Positions 15,049-22,691 of a stretch of DNA of 46,018 nucleotides are shown here, piece after piece; position 1 is the stretch's first letter; the number at the start of each line of letters is the position of its first letter. Below the pieces are notes generated by a model, which was given only the letters and a program-made list of their open reading frames with translations, made no database searches and was not told the origin of the DNA. The DNA is from an uncultured Prevotellaceae bacterium (GTDB lineage: Bacteria; Bacteroidota; Bacteroidia; Bacteroidales; Bacteroidaceae). The stretch is from positions 1 to 46,018 of the forward strand of contig ONCQ01000030.1 in assembly GCA_900316355.1 (NCBI GenBank), read 5' to 3'. Position numbers and translations under genes: made by a program.

Positions 15049-15744
15049 TCAATTTTTAACCGAGATGTCATGAATAGTGAACCTTCCGTTGTCGTCAATC
15101 GTGATGGGTGCTATCAGCTCAGGCATATCATCATAGGTCAGCACAAGCCCCGTGGTGTATTTCACACCTGGCACGAAGACCAACGTTGGCGCCTCACCGC
15201 TCACGTCATAGTAAAGCTGTTCGCCAATCCATAAGGGCTGCTCGTCATCGAAACCACCCATATCCGTCATCGTATTGGTGACGATCACCAATGGTTGCTC
15301 ACCATCATAGAGCGTGATGGTTTCGCCGTCGATAGTGTAGCGCATACGCTTCAGCAGCTCCTGCTGCACGTCGTAGGGGTTGACCTCCATCTTGACGAAA
15401 GCCTTGTTGTCCTCGCCAAAGCGTATCTGGTGGAGCCAGTCCACATGCACCCCTGTACCCGCCATGGCACTTGTCGTGAGCCACAAATCGCCCGTTTTGG
15501 CATTATAATTCGCCATCGGCTGACGCGTATGGCGAATATTGGGAAACCGCGTAGTCTTGTCCAACGCCTGCAAAACACTGTCGGGCATCACGTCTGAGGG
15601 CAGAGGCCCCTCCATCGTACCAGCCATCTGCTTCGTGCCCTCGTATGTATCCAATGCTTGAACATCTGCATTCTCTTGGTTCTGCCGGCCGCACGCAGCT
15701 GCCAACCCGATTATTGCCAATAGGCAAATGAAAATTTTCTTCAT
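15049..15744 (-). CDS. Lipoprotein of unknown function (231 aa)
   Basis: The protein has a short signal peptide ending in the lipobox LAAAC (Cys18), so it should be lipid-anchored in the periplasm or on the surface. The mature part is acidic and beta-rich, with a MDGF-like TDMGGFDDEQPLWIGEQLYYDV stretch and a C-terminal PELIAPITIDDNGRF motif that looks like a beta-sandwich edge. No enzyme motif can be read. It is flanked by the broken DoxX copy and by another secreted protein on the same strand. The family is not recognised. Confidence 0.7.
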   Translation of the reverse strand: MKKIFICLLAIIGLAAACGRQNQENADVQALDTYEGTKQMAGTMEGPLPSDVMPDSVLQALDKTTRFPNIRHTRQPMANYNAKTGDLWLTTSAMAGTGVHVDWLHQIRFGEDNKAFVKMEVNPYDVQQELLKRMRYTIDGETITLYDGEQPLVIVTNTMTDMGGFDDEQPLWIGEQLYYDVSGEAPTLVFVPGVKYTTGLVLTYDDMPELIAPITIDDNGRFTIHDISVKN

Positions 15745-15787
15745 TGCGTAATCATTTATTCGTAATCTCCGTTTCCGCGTACAAATA

Positions 15788-16378
15788 TTAGCGCTTGATG
15801 CATTCCTTCATTAGTTTCTCCAACTCCGAATCGGGTTTCTGGTACAGCTCGTCAGGTTTAAAGAATCTTGTCAACATCGTGGCAAAGACCTTGTTACCGT
15901 AGATGAAAACAAAGTCGTAGTAGCCTGGTTCAACCTCTTCTGGATGAAGGTAGAACGAGCCCCAATGATTAGTTTCTCCCGCATCAGGATCTTTGTTGAG
16001 GTCAACCTCCTGAATATAACCAGGAGTCTCGTCGTTCAAAGCGTTCTTCTGGTAAATGCCCTGGTCAGACTTGTGCTTGAATACCATCACCTTGATGCCT
16101 GTAGCCGCATTTGTTTGTGGATAAAACTCAATCCATTCATCGAGTTCGTAAACAGAGCGTATGCCTTCAGCGGCGTAAGGTTTCTTATTGAAATCAGCAC
16201 TTCCGCAGCGGTTGCCAAACAGGCTCAAGCCTGTCATGATGGGCTGTTCCCCCTCTTTAAGATTCACGTAATAGAGTTTGCCCAACTCCATTGAGTCTTC
16301 CGCAGCATTGGTGGCAGAGCCACTATAGACGCTCGTAAACAAGGATAGTACTGCGGTCAGGAATAATAAATTCTTCAT
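15788..16378 (-). CDS. Secreted protein of unknown function (196 aa)
   Basis: Starts at MKNLLFLTAVLSLFTSVYS, a clear Sec signal peptide; the longer frame adds seven codons that belong to the truncated RhuM. The mature part contains Asn/Asp/Pro-rich loops such as EVDLNKDPDAGETNHWG and ends in a charged helix. No family recognised. The ATG overlaps the stop of the rhuM remnant by 4 bp (ATGA), so a deletion may have joined them, or the gene is now translated by coupling to the remnant. Confidence 0.65.
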   Translation of the reverse strand: MKNLLFLTAVLSLFTSVYSGSATNAAEDSMELGKLYYVNLKEGEQPIMTGLSLFGNRCGSADFNKKPYAAEGIRSVYELDEWIEFYPQTNAATGIKVMVFKHKSDQGIYQKNALNDETPGYIQEVDLNKDPDAGETNHWGSFYLHPEEVEPGYYDFVFIYGNKVFATMLTRFFKPDELYQKPDSELEKLMKECIKR

Positions 16379-16734
16379 AAGAGGTGTTCCGTAGCCCACT
16401 GCCGGAACTGTGTGCCTCGCAATCCACGAACCCTGTAGCCTACAGCAATTATCATTTCCAGGGAGTAGAACACGACGTCGTAGCTCTTGCCATCGGCGGC
16501 AGTAGTCAAATAATGTTTGACAACTGAAAGCTCGCTTAACTCTTTTTCCTTCAGGATGTTAATTACATGATGGCTTATGGTTTGTTTCGAGGTGGCAAAA
16601 AGTTCTGCCATCTGTAGCTGGTTGAGCCATATCTTGCCATCCCTGGCATAGAGTGCTACCGAAGCACGACCGTCTGGCGTACGATAGATGATGATATTCT
16701 GCTGTTCTTCCATATCGTTTAGATTTCCATTCAT
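16375..16734 (-). pseudogene. rhuM: RhuM-family protein, 3'-truncated
   Basis: The 119-residue product matches the N-terminal domain of RhuM (virulence-associated, DUF-type DNA-damage/phage antirepressor-like): KIWLNQLQMAELFATSKQTISHHVINILKE is its HTH region and YSLEMIIAVGYRVRG followed by FRQWATE is the family's hallmark. Full RhuM proteins have about 330 residues; here the frame stops right after RQWATEHLL. RhuM genes commonly sit inside type I restriction-modification operons next to hsdS, and the gene upstream ends in an HsdS-like tail, overlapping by 4 bp. This looks like the remains of such an operon. Confidence 0.75.
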
Positions 16735-17069
16735 TCTACATTCCTTTGGCCAGTTATTACTTCGTTGATCAATGACCGCTTCAGACGTTTCAATGCGTCT
16801 GTCTGCTTATCAATATGTGAAATAGCAGGTGTCGTTTTCTTACCATCTTTCTCCTGGCTATTTTGATGCTTAACCAACGTATTATCCTTATATCCAACAA
16901 ATCTGCTTGGAGCGAAATGATATTCACCGTTTACTTTATAAGATACAAAGACTCGACCTCTTGCTATAAAATGAGCCATTGCATCATAAAGTTCATCTGA
17001 ACCGTTAGAGAGGTATCCCTCAATACTATCAAGGTTCTTTATCAATTGATTTTTTGTTGTTATAAGCAT
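16731..17069 (-). pseudogene. Chimera: HNH-protein N-terminus joined to an HsdS-like C-terminus
   Basis: Residues 1-~84 are nearly identical to the first 84 residues of the HNH protein at 18798-19514 (about 90% at DNA level). After PAISHI the sequence changes to DKQTDALKRLKRSLINEVITGQRNVE, which resembles the terminal helix of type I restriction specificity subunits (…SLI.EVVTGK.V). The HNH domain is missing. The product is 112 aa with no catalytic motif. It overlaps rhuM by 4 bp as hsdS genes often do. It is best read as a recombination product of two loci; it may still be translated. Confidence 0.7.
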
Positions 17070-17143
17070 ATTGACAATTTATGATATTTTCTTCTTATCC
17101 CCAATGTAGTAGATGATATTTAAGTTCATGTAACTTTGTATGA

Positions 17144-17446
17144 TTAGCACCTTGCAGACTGTAACTCGTCACTCACGATGTAGTCCCCACGGTCGTCATC
17201 ATAGACATAGACAATGCGAAGTCCACGATATTGAGCTGGAACCTTCAGCGTTTCAAGCAAGTGCCAGCGAGGTCTTCCAAAATCAAACGATGCACGGTCA
17301 AGTATCAGGAGGTTACTTGTCCAATCGAACTGATAGTACCCGCCACCGATACTCTGGTCATCGCCTATTAGCAAATCCTTATGTTGATTGACCAAACCAA
17401 GACGCAGGTAACCATCCATCGTTATGATAAATTTTGGTAGTGCCAT
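17144..17446 (-). CDS. Hypothetical protein (100 aa)
   Basis: Starts MALPKFIITMDGYLRLGLVN. It has a GDDQSIGGGYYQFDW segment and a FGRPRWHLLETLKVP segment. I believe similar small proteins are widespread in Bacteroidales accessory regions, but no function is known to me. It follows the 93-aa gene by 13 bp on the same strand, so the two form a pair. A toxin-antitoxin or effector-immunity role is possible but unsupported. Confidence 0.6.
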   Translation of the reverse strand: MALPKFIITMDGYLRLGLVNQHKDLLIGDDQSIGGGYYQFDWTSNLLILDRASFDFGRPRWHLLETLKVPAQYRGLRIVYVYDDDRGDYIVSDELQSARC

Positions 17447-17459
17447 TCAATCCTTCATT

Positions 17460-17741
17460 TCAATTCTTCTGAAAGCGCATATAGCTCTTTATCAAATTGC
17501 ATTGGCCAGCTACGGGTATCATCTTGTCATTTCGGAGGTCAAAGTATTGGCGTATTGTTTTGCCGATCGTAGGATTGACCTCTTTATAATGCTTCTTCAG
17601 AGCCATATAATCAAGTAGCAGCCCTTCATTAGTTTCAATGAGTTGGAAAATATCGAGCGTGATATGAGGATTCACGGAACCACCCTTCTCCAGATAAGCT
17701 TTAATCGCTGATTCTGTAAATTCCTTGATATTCATAATCAT
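17460..17741 (-). CDS. Hypothetical protein (93 aa), partner of the next gene
   Basis: Starts MIMNIKEFTESAIKAYLEKG (a Met three codons in is also possible). The protein is mostly helical, with ETNEGLLLDYMALKKHYKEVN and a basic GKTIRQYFDLRNDKM segment. Not recognised. The spacing of 13 bp to the 100-aa gene suggests a two-gene operon sitting between the two HNH/DoxX blocks. Confidence 0.6.
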   Translation of the reverse strand: MIMNIKEFTESAIKAYLEKGGSVNPHITLDIFQLIETNEGLLLDYMALKKHYKEVNPTIGKTIRQYFDLRNDKMIPVAGQCNLIKSYMRFQKN

Positions 17742-17766
17742 ATTAATTGTTAATTAATTGTTACTA

Positions 17767-18198
17767 TTATTCCATTAATTTGCCTTTAGCCCACAGCTTC
17801 CAATACTTCCACCCATTTGTTGACCACAGGGCGATGAAGACGAGGACGGGCTGGAAGAACAGGCGGATGAGGCGCAGCGTGTCGGTGTTCAAACCGAACG
17901 CATCGATGTGGTTCACATATTGGTTGATATTGCCAGGGAAGATGACCACATAGAAGAGAGCCAGCAGCGCACCTGCGATAGCTCTTTTCTTTGCTGCGAG
18001 GAAGATGATGCTAATGCCAAATGCAATTTCCACCACACCTGATGCCAGCACCACAAAGTCTGTGAAGCCCGGGCTGAACTGCAACCATGTGGGCACTTGC
18101 GCCACAAACTCCTGACGGTTGAAAGTCAGATGACTAGTGCCTGCGTAAATCATAAATGCTCCTAAGAGCAGGCGAAAAAACAGTTTTACGTACTTCAT
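17767..18198 (-). CDS. DoxX-family membrane protein (intact)
   Basis: This 143-aa protein has four predicted membrane helices: MKYVKLFFRLLLGAFMIYAG, DFVVLASGVVEIAFGISIIFL, AIAGALLALFYVVIF and LFFQPVLVFIALWS. It belongs to the DoxX/SURF4-like group of small inner-membrane proteins, some tied to redox or quinone functions. It starts 4 bp after the stop of a 48-aa microprotein and is the last gene of a tight operon with HNH and Nudix genes. A frameshifted paralogue lies 3 kb away. The cargo role within this operon is unknown. Confidence 0.85.
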   Translation of the reverse strand: MKYVKLFFRLLLGAFMIYAGTSHLTFNRQEFVAQVPTWLQFSPGFTDFVVLASGVVEIAFGISIIFLAAKKRAIAGALLALFYVVIFPGNINQYVNHIDAFGLNTDTLRLIRLFFQPVLVFIALWSTNGWKYWKLWAKGKLME

Positions 18199-18202
18199 AT
18201 TG

Positions 18203-18349
18203 TTAATCGTTTATAAAATTCTTTGTCATCATATCGTAGTGCAGCGCCTCCAGCTCTTCAAGTGTGAGGTTGTTTACTGCCGCTTCTATCTTCCTTATCA
18301 GCTCTTCCCTATGGTTTTCTGAAGAACCGTATTTCTTATAGAAATCCAT
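18203..18349 (-). CDS. Microprotein between Nudix and DoxX genes (48 aa)
   Basis: Starts MDFYKKYGSSENHREEL and ends NLTLEELEALHYDMMTKN plus four residues. It is acidic and highly helical, likely a single coiled or helical-hairpin peptide. It starts 2 bp after the Nudix stop and ends 4 bp before the DoxX start, so three genes are packed without gaps; this packing is the main reason to call it real. No family recognised. It could be an adaptor or antitoxin-like peptide (speculation). Confidence 0.65.
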   Translation of the reverse strand: MDFYKKYGSSENHREELIRKIEAAVNNLTLEELEALHYDMMTKNFIND

Positions 18350-18351
18350 AT

Positions 18352-18801
18352 TCAAGAATTCTTTTGAGATACTACGGTTTGAAATAATGCCATCGCATCC
18401 CGCATGATATCATCGTGGTCGAAGGCCAAAGGAGGCAAATCAGAGATTGAGAACCATTTTGCCTGGGCTGCATCATCCAGGCCACGAACCTCAACGGGTG
18501 CGTCAATAATGGCGAGATACGCCACGGTGATAGTGCGTCCCCGAGGGTCACGGTCCACTTTGGAGTATGCACCTATTTGTTGAAGCTCTGAAACAAGTAA
18601 CCCTGTTTCTTCTTCCAACTCTCGAACAGCGCATTGCTCCGTGGTCTCATCCATGTTCATGAACCCGCCAGGGAAAGCCCAGCATCCCTTGAAAGGCTCA
18701 AAGCCTCGCTGGATGAGAAGCACCTTTGGTTGTCTCTCTTTGGTGATGACCATACAATCAGCTGTGACTGCAGGACGGGGATATTTGTAAGTGTAACTCA
18801 T
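18352..18801 (-). CDS. Nudix hydrolase
   Basis: This 149-aa protein has a complete Nudix box at residues 46-68 (GFMNMDE..., REL-EEETGL), satisfying GX5EX7REUXEEXGU. It starts with a WAFPGG lead-in and YPRPAVTADCMVI as the first strand, as in ADP-ribose/8-oxo-dGTP type hydrolases. It would cleave nucleoside diphosphate-linked compounds; the substrate cannot be told, though PRGRTITVAYLAI resembles ADP-ribose pyrophosphatases. Its start overlaps the HNH gene stop by 4 bp (ATGA), so it is translationally coupled to the nuclease gene. Confidence 0.88.
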   Translation of the reverse strand: MSYTYKYPRPAVTADCMVITKERQPKVLLIQRGFEPFKGCWAFPGGFMNMDETTEQCAVRELEEETGLLVSELQQIGAYSKVDRDPRGRTITVAYLAIIDAPVEVRGLDDAAQAKWFSISDLPPLAFDHDDIMRDAMALFQTVVSQKNS

Positions 18802-19514
18802 TTTAGCCTCTTTTTGAGCTGTACGATTGTTATACCCTCTCTATGTAACATAGAGTGACAATTAGAACAGACCATAGAGAAATCAGATGGACTAACTTCA
18901 TGTTCACCTTCAATGCTAGATAACTCTACTTTGTGATGTGCCTCAATAAAGCCATCTCCAATTCTACCATATTTTGCGCTAAAATCAAATCCGCAGACTT
19001 CACAAAAGAGCCTGCCTTCATGACTTAACCTGAATAGGTGCTTAGCTTCTTTCACCACTTTACTATTACGTTCACGAACAAGGTGAGTTCTCATAATGTA
19101 ACTGCCTTCATGAAATGGTTCAGATGTCAGTTCGCCAATAAGTTCTTTATCCAAAGTCCGAAATGTCCTCTTATTTTTTGAGGGAGTAACTCCTAACCAC
19201 TTACAAAAGTTGAGATATGCTTGGTCAAGTTTAGTATCATAAGCTCTCTCACCTAGTATATGTGTTATAGCGGGCGTAGTTTTCTTGCCATCCTTTTCTT
19301 GGTTGTTCTGATGTTTAACTAACGTATTATCCTTACATCCAACAAATCTGCTTGGAGCGAAATGATATTCACCGTTTACTTTATAAGATACAAAGACTCG
19401 TCCTCTAGCAATATATTGAGCCATTGTATCATAGAGTTCATCTGAACCATTTGAGAGGTATCCCTCAATTCGGTCAAGATTCTTTATCAATTGTTTTTTT
19501 GAAGTTATAAGCAT
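18798..19514 (-). CDS. HNH endonuclease with accessory N-terminal domain
   Basis: This 238-aa protein ends in a zinc-ribbon HNH nuclease: CEVC (171-174), EAHHKVEL with catalytic His193/194, then CSNCHSMLH (216-224). The N-terminal ~150 residues contain YHFAPSRFVGCKDNTLVKHQ, a region that may read DNA or modified bases. The start is set at MLITSKKQ because a small gene ends 11 bp upstream; a longer frame would read through that gene. Restriction or defence is the likely role. It is followed by coupled Nudix, microprotein and DoxX genes. A truncated copy of its N-terminus lies at 16731-17069. Confidence 0.82.
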   Translation of the reverse strand: MLITSKKQLIKNLDRIEGYLSNGSDELYDTMAQYIARGRVFVSYKVNGEYHFAPSRFVGCKDNTLVKHQNNQEKDGKKTTPAITHILGERAYDTKLDQAYLNFCKWLGVTPSKNKRTFRTLDKELIGELTSEPFHEGSYIMRTHLVRERNSKVVKEAKHLFRLSHEGRLFCEVCGFDFSAKYGRIGDGFIEAHHKVELSSIEGEHEVSPSDFSMVCSNCHSMLHREGITIVQLKKRLK

Positions 19515-19524
19515 TTCTATAATC

Positions 19525-19689
19525 TTAACTACAAGTAGCATATAATAACCCGGCAAGTAGAATGATAGCCACGAAGCATCCGAAGCCACAGCCTCGGTTG
19601 TCGCCGCCTCCACCACCGAAGTATTCAGGGAGTTCCCCTGTATTCATGTGGTAGTCGTAATCTTCCATCATTCTTGTAAATGCACTCAT
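19525..19689 (-). CDS. Small glycine-rich membrane protein (54 aa)
   Basis: An acidic, Tyr-rich head (MEDYDYHMNTGELPEYF) is followed by FGGGGGDNRGCGFGCF and a single hydrophobic helix VAIILLAGLLYATCS. It is likely a one-pass membrane peptide with three Cys. It lies 11 bp upstream of the HNH start and is probably the first gene of that operon. Not recognised. Start and stop are clean and the composition is non-random. Confidence 0.6.
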   Translation of the reverse strand: MSAFTRMMEDYDYHMNTGELPEYFGGGGGDNRGCGFGCFVAIILLAGLLYATCS

Positions 19690-19734
19690 GTGAAATCTAT
19701 GCTAGGTCATAATAACTATCATTTTTGATTACCT

Positions 19735-20238
19735 CTATTTTTCAATCAGTTCAACATAATAAGCCCATCCATCATTCCTTGTCTTGCACCATTCGTAGGG
19801 CACTAATTTTAATATCATGCCAAGTCGATTAGCAATTTCCAGATATTCATAGAGTTCATTCTTGGATACTGGCACTTCATAACCTGGATGTTGGTTGTTA
19901 ACAATCTCAGTTATATATTCTTGTTCTTTGTCGAAAGAAAAATCATTTGCCATTACCTTTCTCTCATACTCTTTGAATATGTGCCGTCCTTTCTTGTAAT
20001 CCCGAAATTTCAAGCCTCCAAGAATATCTAATGACTGCATCCCCGTGACAAAAGAGACGATATTGCCTTTAATAGTTATCACAGGTGGTAGGTCAGTGCA
20101 TTTAATTTCACTGACCTTTTCTTTTGGAGCATAGACGAAAAGGTCTCCTTTTCTGCCAAGATATGACGCGCAGAAATATCCATACTCCTGTGCGCATAAG
20201 TCAGCCTGTTCTTGTATATGCTTGTTATTTCGTATCAT
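19735..20238 (-). CDS. Hypothetical protein (167 aa)
   Basis: Begins MIRNNKHIQEQADLCAQEYG, with no signal peptide. The middle part (ITIKGNIVSFVTGMQSLDILGG) is beta-rich and the C-terminus has aromatic residues (VPYEWCKTRNDGWAYYVELI). No family recognised. It lies 45 bp upstream of the small membrane gene on the same strand, and 73 bp after a lipoprotein gene. Confidence 0.6.
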   Translation of the reverse strand: MIRNNKHIQEQADLCAQEYGYFCASYLGRKGDLFVYAPKEKVSEIKCTDLPPVITIKGNIVSFVTGMQSLDILGGLKFRDYKKGRHIFKEYERKVMANDFSFDKEQEYITEIVNNQHPGYEVPVSKNELYEYLEIANRLGMILKLVPYEWCKTRNDGWAYYVELIEK

Positions 20239-20311
20239 ATCGGCAGAAAGAAGTTAATTATAAATTAAGTAAGTTATTCCTCAGAGGGATATGTTTCATC
20301 ATAAATTTCAT

Positions 20312-20971
20312 TCATTCACCAATGTCGCCGCCACCATTTTCTAATTCTTCTAATTCTTCTTCAGCCTTTTCTGCTAATGCCTGAAATAGGGCCTGTACCA
20401 TTTTATACTCTTCGCTATCTGAATCATATTCAGCCAAAATATTTGTAACAGACTCGTCCACAAGGTAAACATAGTTTCCCATTAAGACATCTCCATTGTT
20501 ATTCTTTGCACGAAATTTATGTGACACTTTGAAACCTATGAAACGTCGTCCAGGCTCAGCTAACTTAGCCATTTCATTAAATGTTTTCTGTATTTTCGCA
20601 GTATTTTCCTCTACTTTCTCACTATAATATTCAAACTTTTCCTTGGCCTCATTATACCGGTTTTTACTATAAGAAGACATATAAGAATCAGACCATATCG
20701 CCATTGATGATTTCGCATCTTTCATGTTATCTTCATACTCTTGGCCGCTTTTGGATAATTCGTATAGTCTAACAGCCTTTTCGTAAACTGCAGGATCATC
20801 TTTAGGAGCAAAAGCACTATCCAAGATGACTTCTACAGGTTCATAACTTTCGGGATGATATAGAGACTTCTTAACGCTCTCTTCGACCAGCTTTTTAGCC
20901 TTTTCTTCAGGTGATTGCCCACATGCGGCAAATAATAAAGATGCTACAAGAAAATAAATTGTCTTTTTCAT
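20312..20971 (-). CDS. Lipoprotein of unknown function (219 aa)
   Basis: The signal peptide ends at lipobox LLFAAC (Cys17). The mature part begins PEEKAKKLVEESVKKSLYHPESYEPVEVILDSAF, a segment frequent in Bacteroidales lipoproteins that carry a 'YHPESYE' motif, then a long coiled coil (~100-140) and an acidic C-terminus (EEELEELENGGGD). It is likely anchored in the periplasm. No catalytic motif. It is on the same strand, 17 bp downstream of the NucS-like nuclease gene stop, so probably co-transcribed with it. Confidence 0.7.
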   Translation of the reverse strand: MKKTIYFLVASLLFAACGQSPEEKAKKLVEESVKKSLYHPESYEPVEVILDSAFAPKDDPAVYEKAVRLYELSKSGQEYEDNMKDAKSSMAIWSDSYMSSYSKNRYNEAKEKFEYYSEKVEENTAKIQKTFNEMAKLAEPGRRFIGFKVSHKFRAKNNNGDVLMGNYVYLVDESVTNILAEYDSDSEEYKMVQALFQALAEKAEEELEELENGGGDIGE

Positions 20972-20988
20972 ATGCTTTACTCTTAATA

Positions 20989-21915
20989 CTATGATTTAAT
21001 AAGTTTGAAATCTATTTGATAGCGATAGAACTCGATGTTATGGCATACGGACAGGGCTCTCTTTAAGCGGTTGTCTGCATCCAAACCAATAATGATACCC
21101 TTTACTTCTTGGCCTGGTTCCAGCAATTCATCTTGGACATATCCCATATATCTTTGGATTTGTCCGATGACAATATCTGAAGCTCGGCCTCGTTTGAGTT
21201 CAATGACGAGAATTGTTTTCTTGTTTTTGCTGATGGCAAGGATGTCTATAGGACCCGTATCTGATGGGTATTGCTGTCCAACAAGTTCACCATCTTCCTC
21301 AAATATGTCAAATTTCTTTCCTATCTCTAATTGCTTCCAGTTTTTCACCATGAAATCCTCCAAGTGCTTTTCAAGCGCGAATTCAGAAGGATCCTCGATT
21401 TCACGTGAGGTGGCAACTACGGTGGCTGGCGCAGAAGCATTGATGAACTTCTCAATTTCTTCTGCATATGAGGTGATTTCACAACAAGTTCCGATAGACC
21501 CTGTACTATGTCTGAGGTTTTCACTCATTTCACTTCGTTGTATGGTGACATCAAGCCATTCAACTTTACGGCGATGTGGAAGACCCCCACCTGGTTTATA
21601 GAAGTAATTACTTGCTATTTTACCCACATAATACTCGCCCCTTCCATTAGGGCAGAGCACGATATCACCTATTTCCAGCCCTTTGCATATTGTCCATAAA
21701 TTGCCACATGCTAATCCCGCTGCTACTTTTTTCTTGTTGGGATACTTGGCTAAGAAAATAGGGATATACTGCTTGTTGAAAGCTCTCCAATCATCATACA
21801 GATTGGTGGACAGGTCCTCTTCAATGCCAAAGAAGGCCCCGATAAAACCCTCTTTTTTGCATTGATCAGCGTAAAGCCCGGCTTTTCCAAGCATTATACG
21901 ATTGTACTTTTTCAT
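20989..21915 (-). CDS. PDDEXK endonuclease with NucS-like domain and Mrr-type N-terminal domain
   Basis: This 308-aa protein has a C-terminal NucS/DUF91-type nuclease domain (residues ~175-290): GPIDILAIS with Asp224, then ILVIELKRG with Glu239 and Lys241, and QIQRYMGYVQ following. The N-terminal ~130 residues (GDIVLCPNG, YYVGKIASNYFYKPGG, PHRRKVEWLDV) look like the DNA- or base-reading domain found in Mrr-like restriction enzymes. It should cut a particular, perhaps modified or mismatched, DNA. It starts 4 bp after the stop of a broken vsr gene, pointing to an old cytosine-methylation restriction locus. Confidence 0.8.
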   Translation of the reverse strand: MKKYNRIMLGKAGLYADQCKKEGFIGAFFGIEEDLSTNLYDDWRAFNKQYIPIFLAKYPNKKKVAAGLACGNLWTICKGLEIGDIVLCPNGRGEYYVGKIASNYFYKPGGGLPHRRKVEWLDVTIQRSEMSENLRHSTGSIGTCCEITSYAEEIEKFINASAPATVVATSREIEDPSEFALEKHLEDFMVKNWKQLEIGKKFDIFEEDGELVGQQYPSDTGPIDILAISKNKKTILVIELKRGRASDIVIGQIQRYMGYVQDELLEPGQEVKGIIIGLDADNRLKRALSVCHNIEFYRYQIDFKLIKS

Positions 21916-21918
21916 ATC

Positions 21919-22403
21919 TTACTGGTCTAAATAATTCTCATCTTCCCTTTCTGCCGCAATCGGCATTTGCATATCCTCTTCATCTATTGATTGATATTGA
22001 ACATCTTTTGCATGATGGTCTTGCAGCCAGATGTGATTTAGAGTGAAAGCGATGGAGTCTAATGTCTCTTCACGCTTCAATGGTTTCAGTTCGCACTCCC
22101 AAACGATGATGCAGTGCCAGCCATAGAGGCGAGCGCCTGCTGCTCTTCTCGGTCACGTTCTTTGTTCCTTCGGATTTTCGATACCCAGAAGTCGCGGTTT
22201 GTTTTGGGTATCTTGCAGCATTCAGAATCAGAAATTGTAAATCGTAAATCGTCAAATTGTAAATTGACGTGGTGTCCATGCCAAAAGCAACCATTCACAA
22301 AGATGCATGTGCGGTATTTCCTTAGCACCAAGTCCGGATGCCCTGGCAGACGTTTATGATTCAACCTATATCGGAACCCTCTCTTCCACAGACCACGATA
22401 GCA
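21919..22403 (-). pseudogene. vsr: Very short patch repair endonuclease (Vsr), broken
   Basis: The frame shows LPGHPDLVLRKYRTCIFVNG then CFWHGH and PKTNRDFWVSKI, with RNKERDRE following, all typical of Vsr, the nickase that repairs T:G mismatches made by deamination of 5-methylcytosine. Three defects are visible. The N-terminal ~35 residues are lost and the frame runs straight into an upstream gene's stop. A frameshift after EEQQAL moves the expected GWHCIIVWECEL into the next frame, which then runs to 21919. A heptamer-repeat segment (22231-22268) is inserted in frame after HGHH. The usual HGCFWH reads NGCFWH. No partner dcm-type methyltransferase remains nearby. Confidence 0.8.
22231..22268. 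repeat. Heptamer-type repeat inside vsr
   Basis: Units of the form GTAAATC/GTCAAAT/TGTAAAT run in tandem. The same wording recurs at 23892-23918 beside dinB. In vsr it is translated as NLQFDDLRFTI, a stretch absent from normal Vsr proteins. Confidence 0.65.
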
Positions 22404-22577
22404 TTATTTATCATAGTCCTCTGGCGTGAAATCAACGGTGTATTTGCAATCGCCGTGATCCAAGTCTGTATCTGGCATCATCGCGAAAGCCTTCTTGAGT
22501 GCTTCATGCATGTTTTCCGCCTCAATCTCAACGGGCGTATAGATGGATTTAACCAATCTGATATTGTATTTTGTCAT
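22404..22577 (-). CDS. Small hypothetical protein (57 aa)
   Basis: Starts MTKYNIRLVKSIYTPVEIEA and continues ENMHEALKKAFAMM, a beta-beta-alpha pattern, with an acidic end (FTPEDYDK). A longer frame adds 32 residues with no coding character. Not recognised. Its stop is immediately followed by the reading frame of the broken vsr, so a deletion seems to have fused the two loci. Confidence 0.5.
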   Translation of the reverse strand: MTKYNIRLVKSIYTPVEIEAENMHEALKKAFAMMPDTDLDHGDCKYTVDFTPEDYDK

Positions 22578-22691
22578 CGTCTTGCTTTTATTGTTTACTG
22601 ATGTTTCACTATTGAATATATGATAGTAGATATCTTGGCGACTGAAAGAACAATCCTGTTTCTGCATTGCCAAGCTTCTGAAAAAGCGTCA

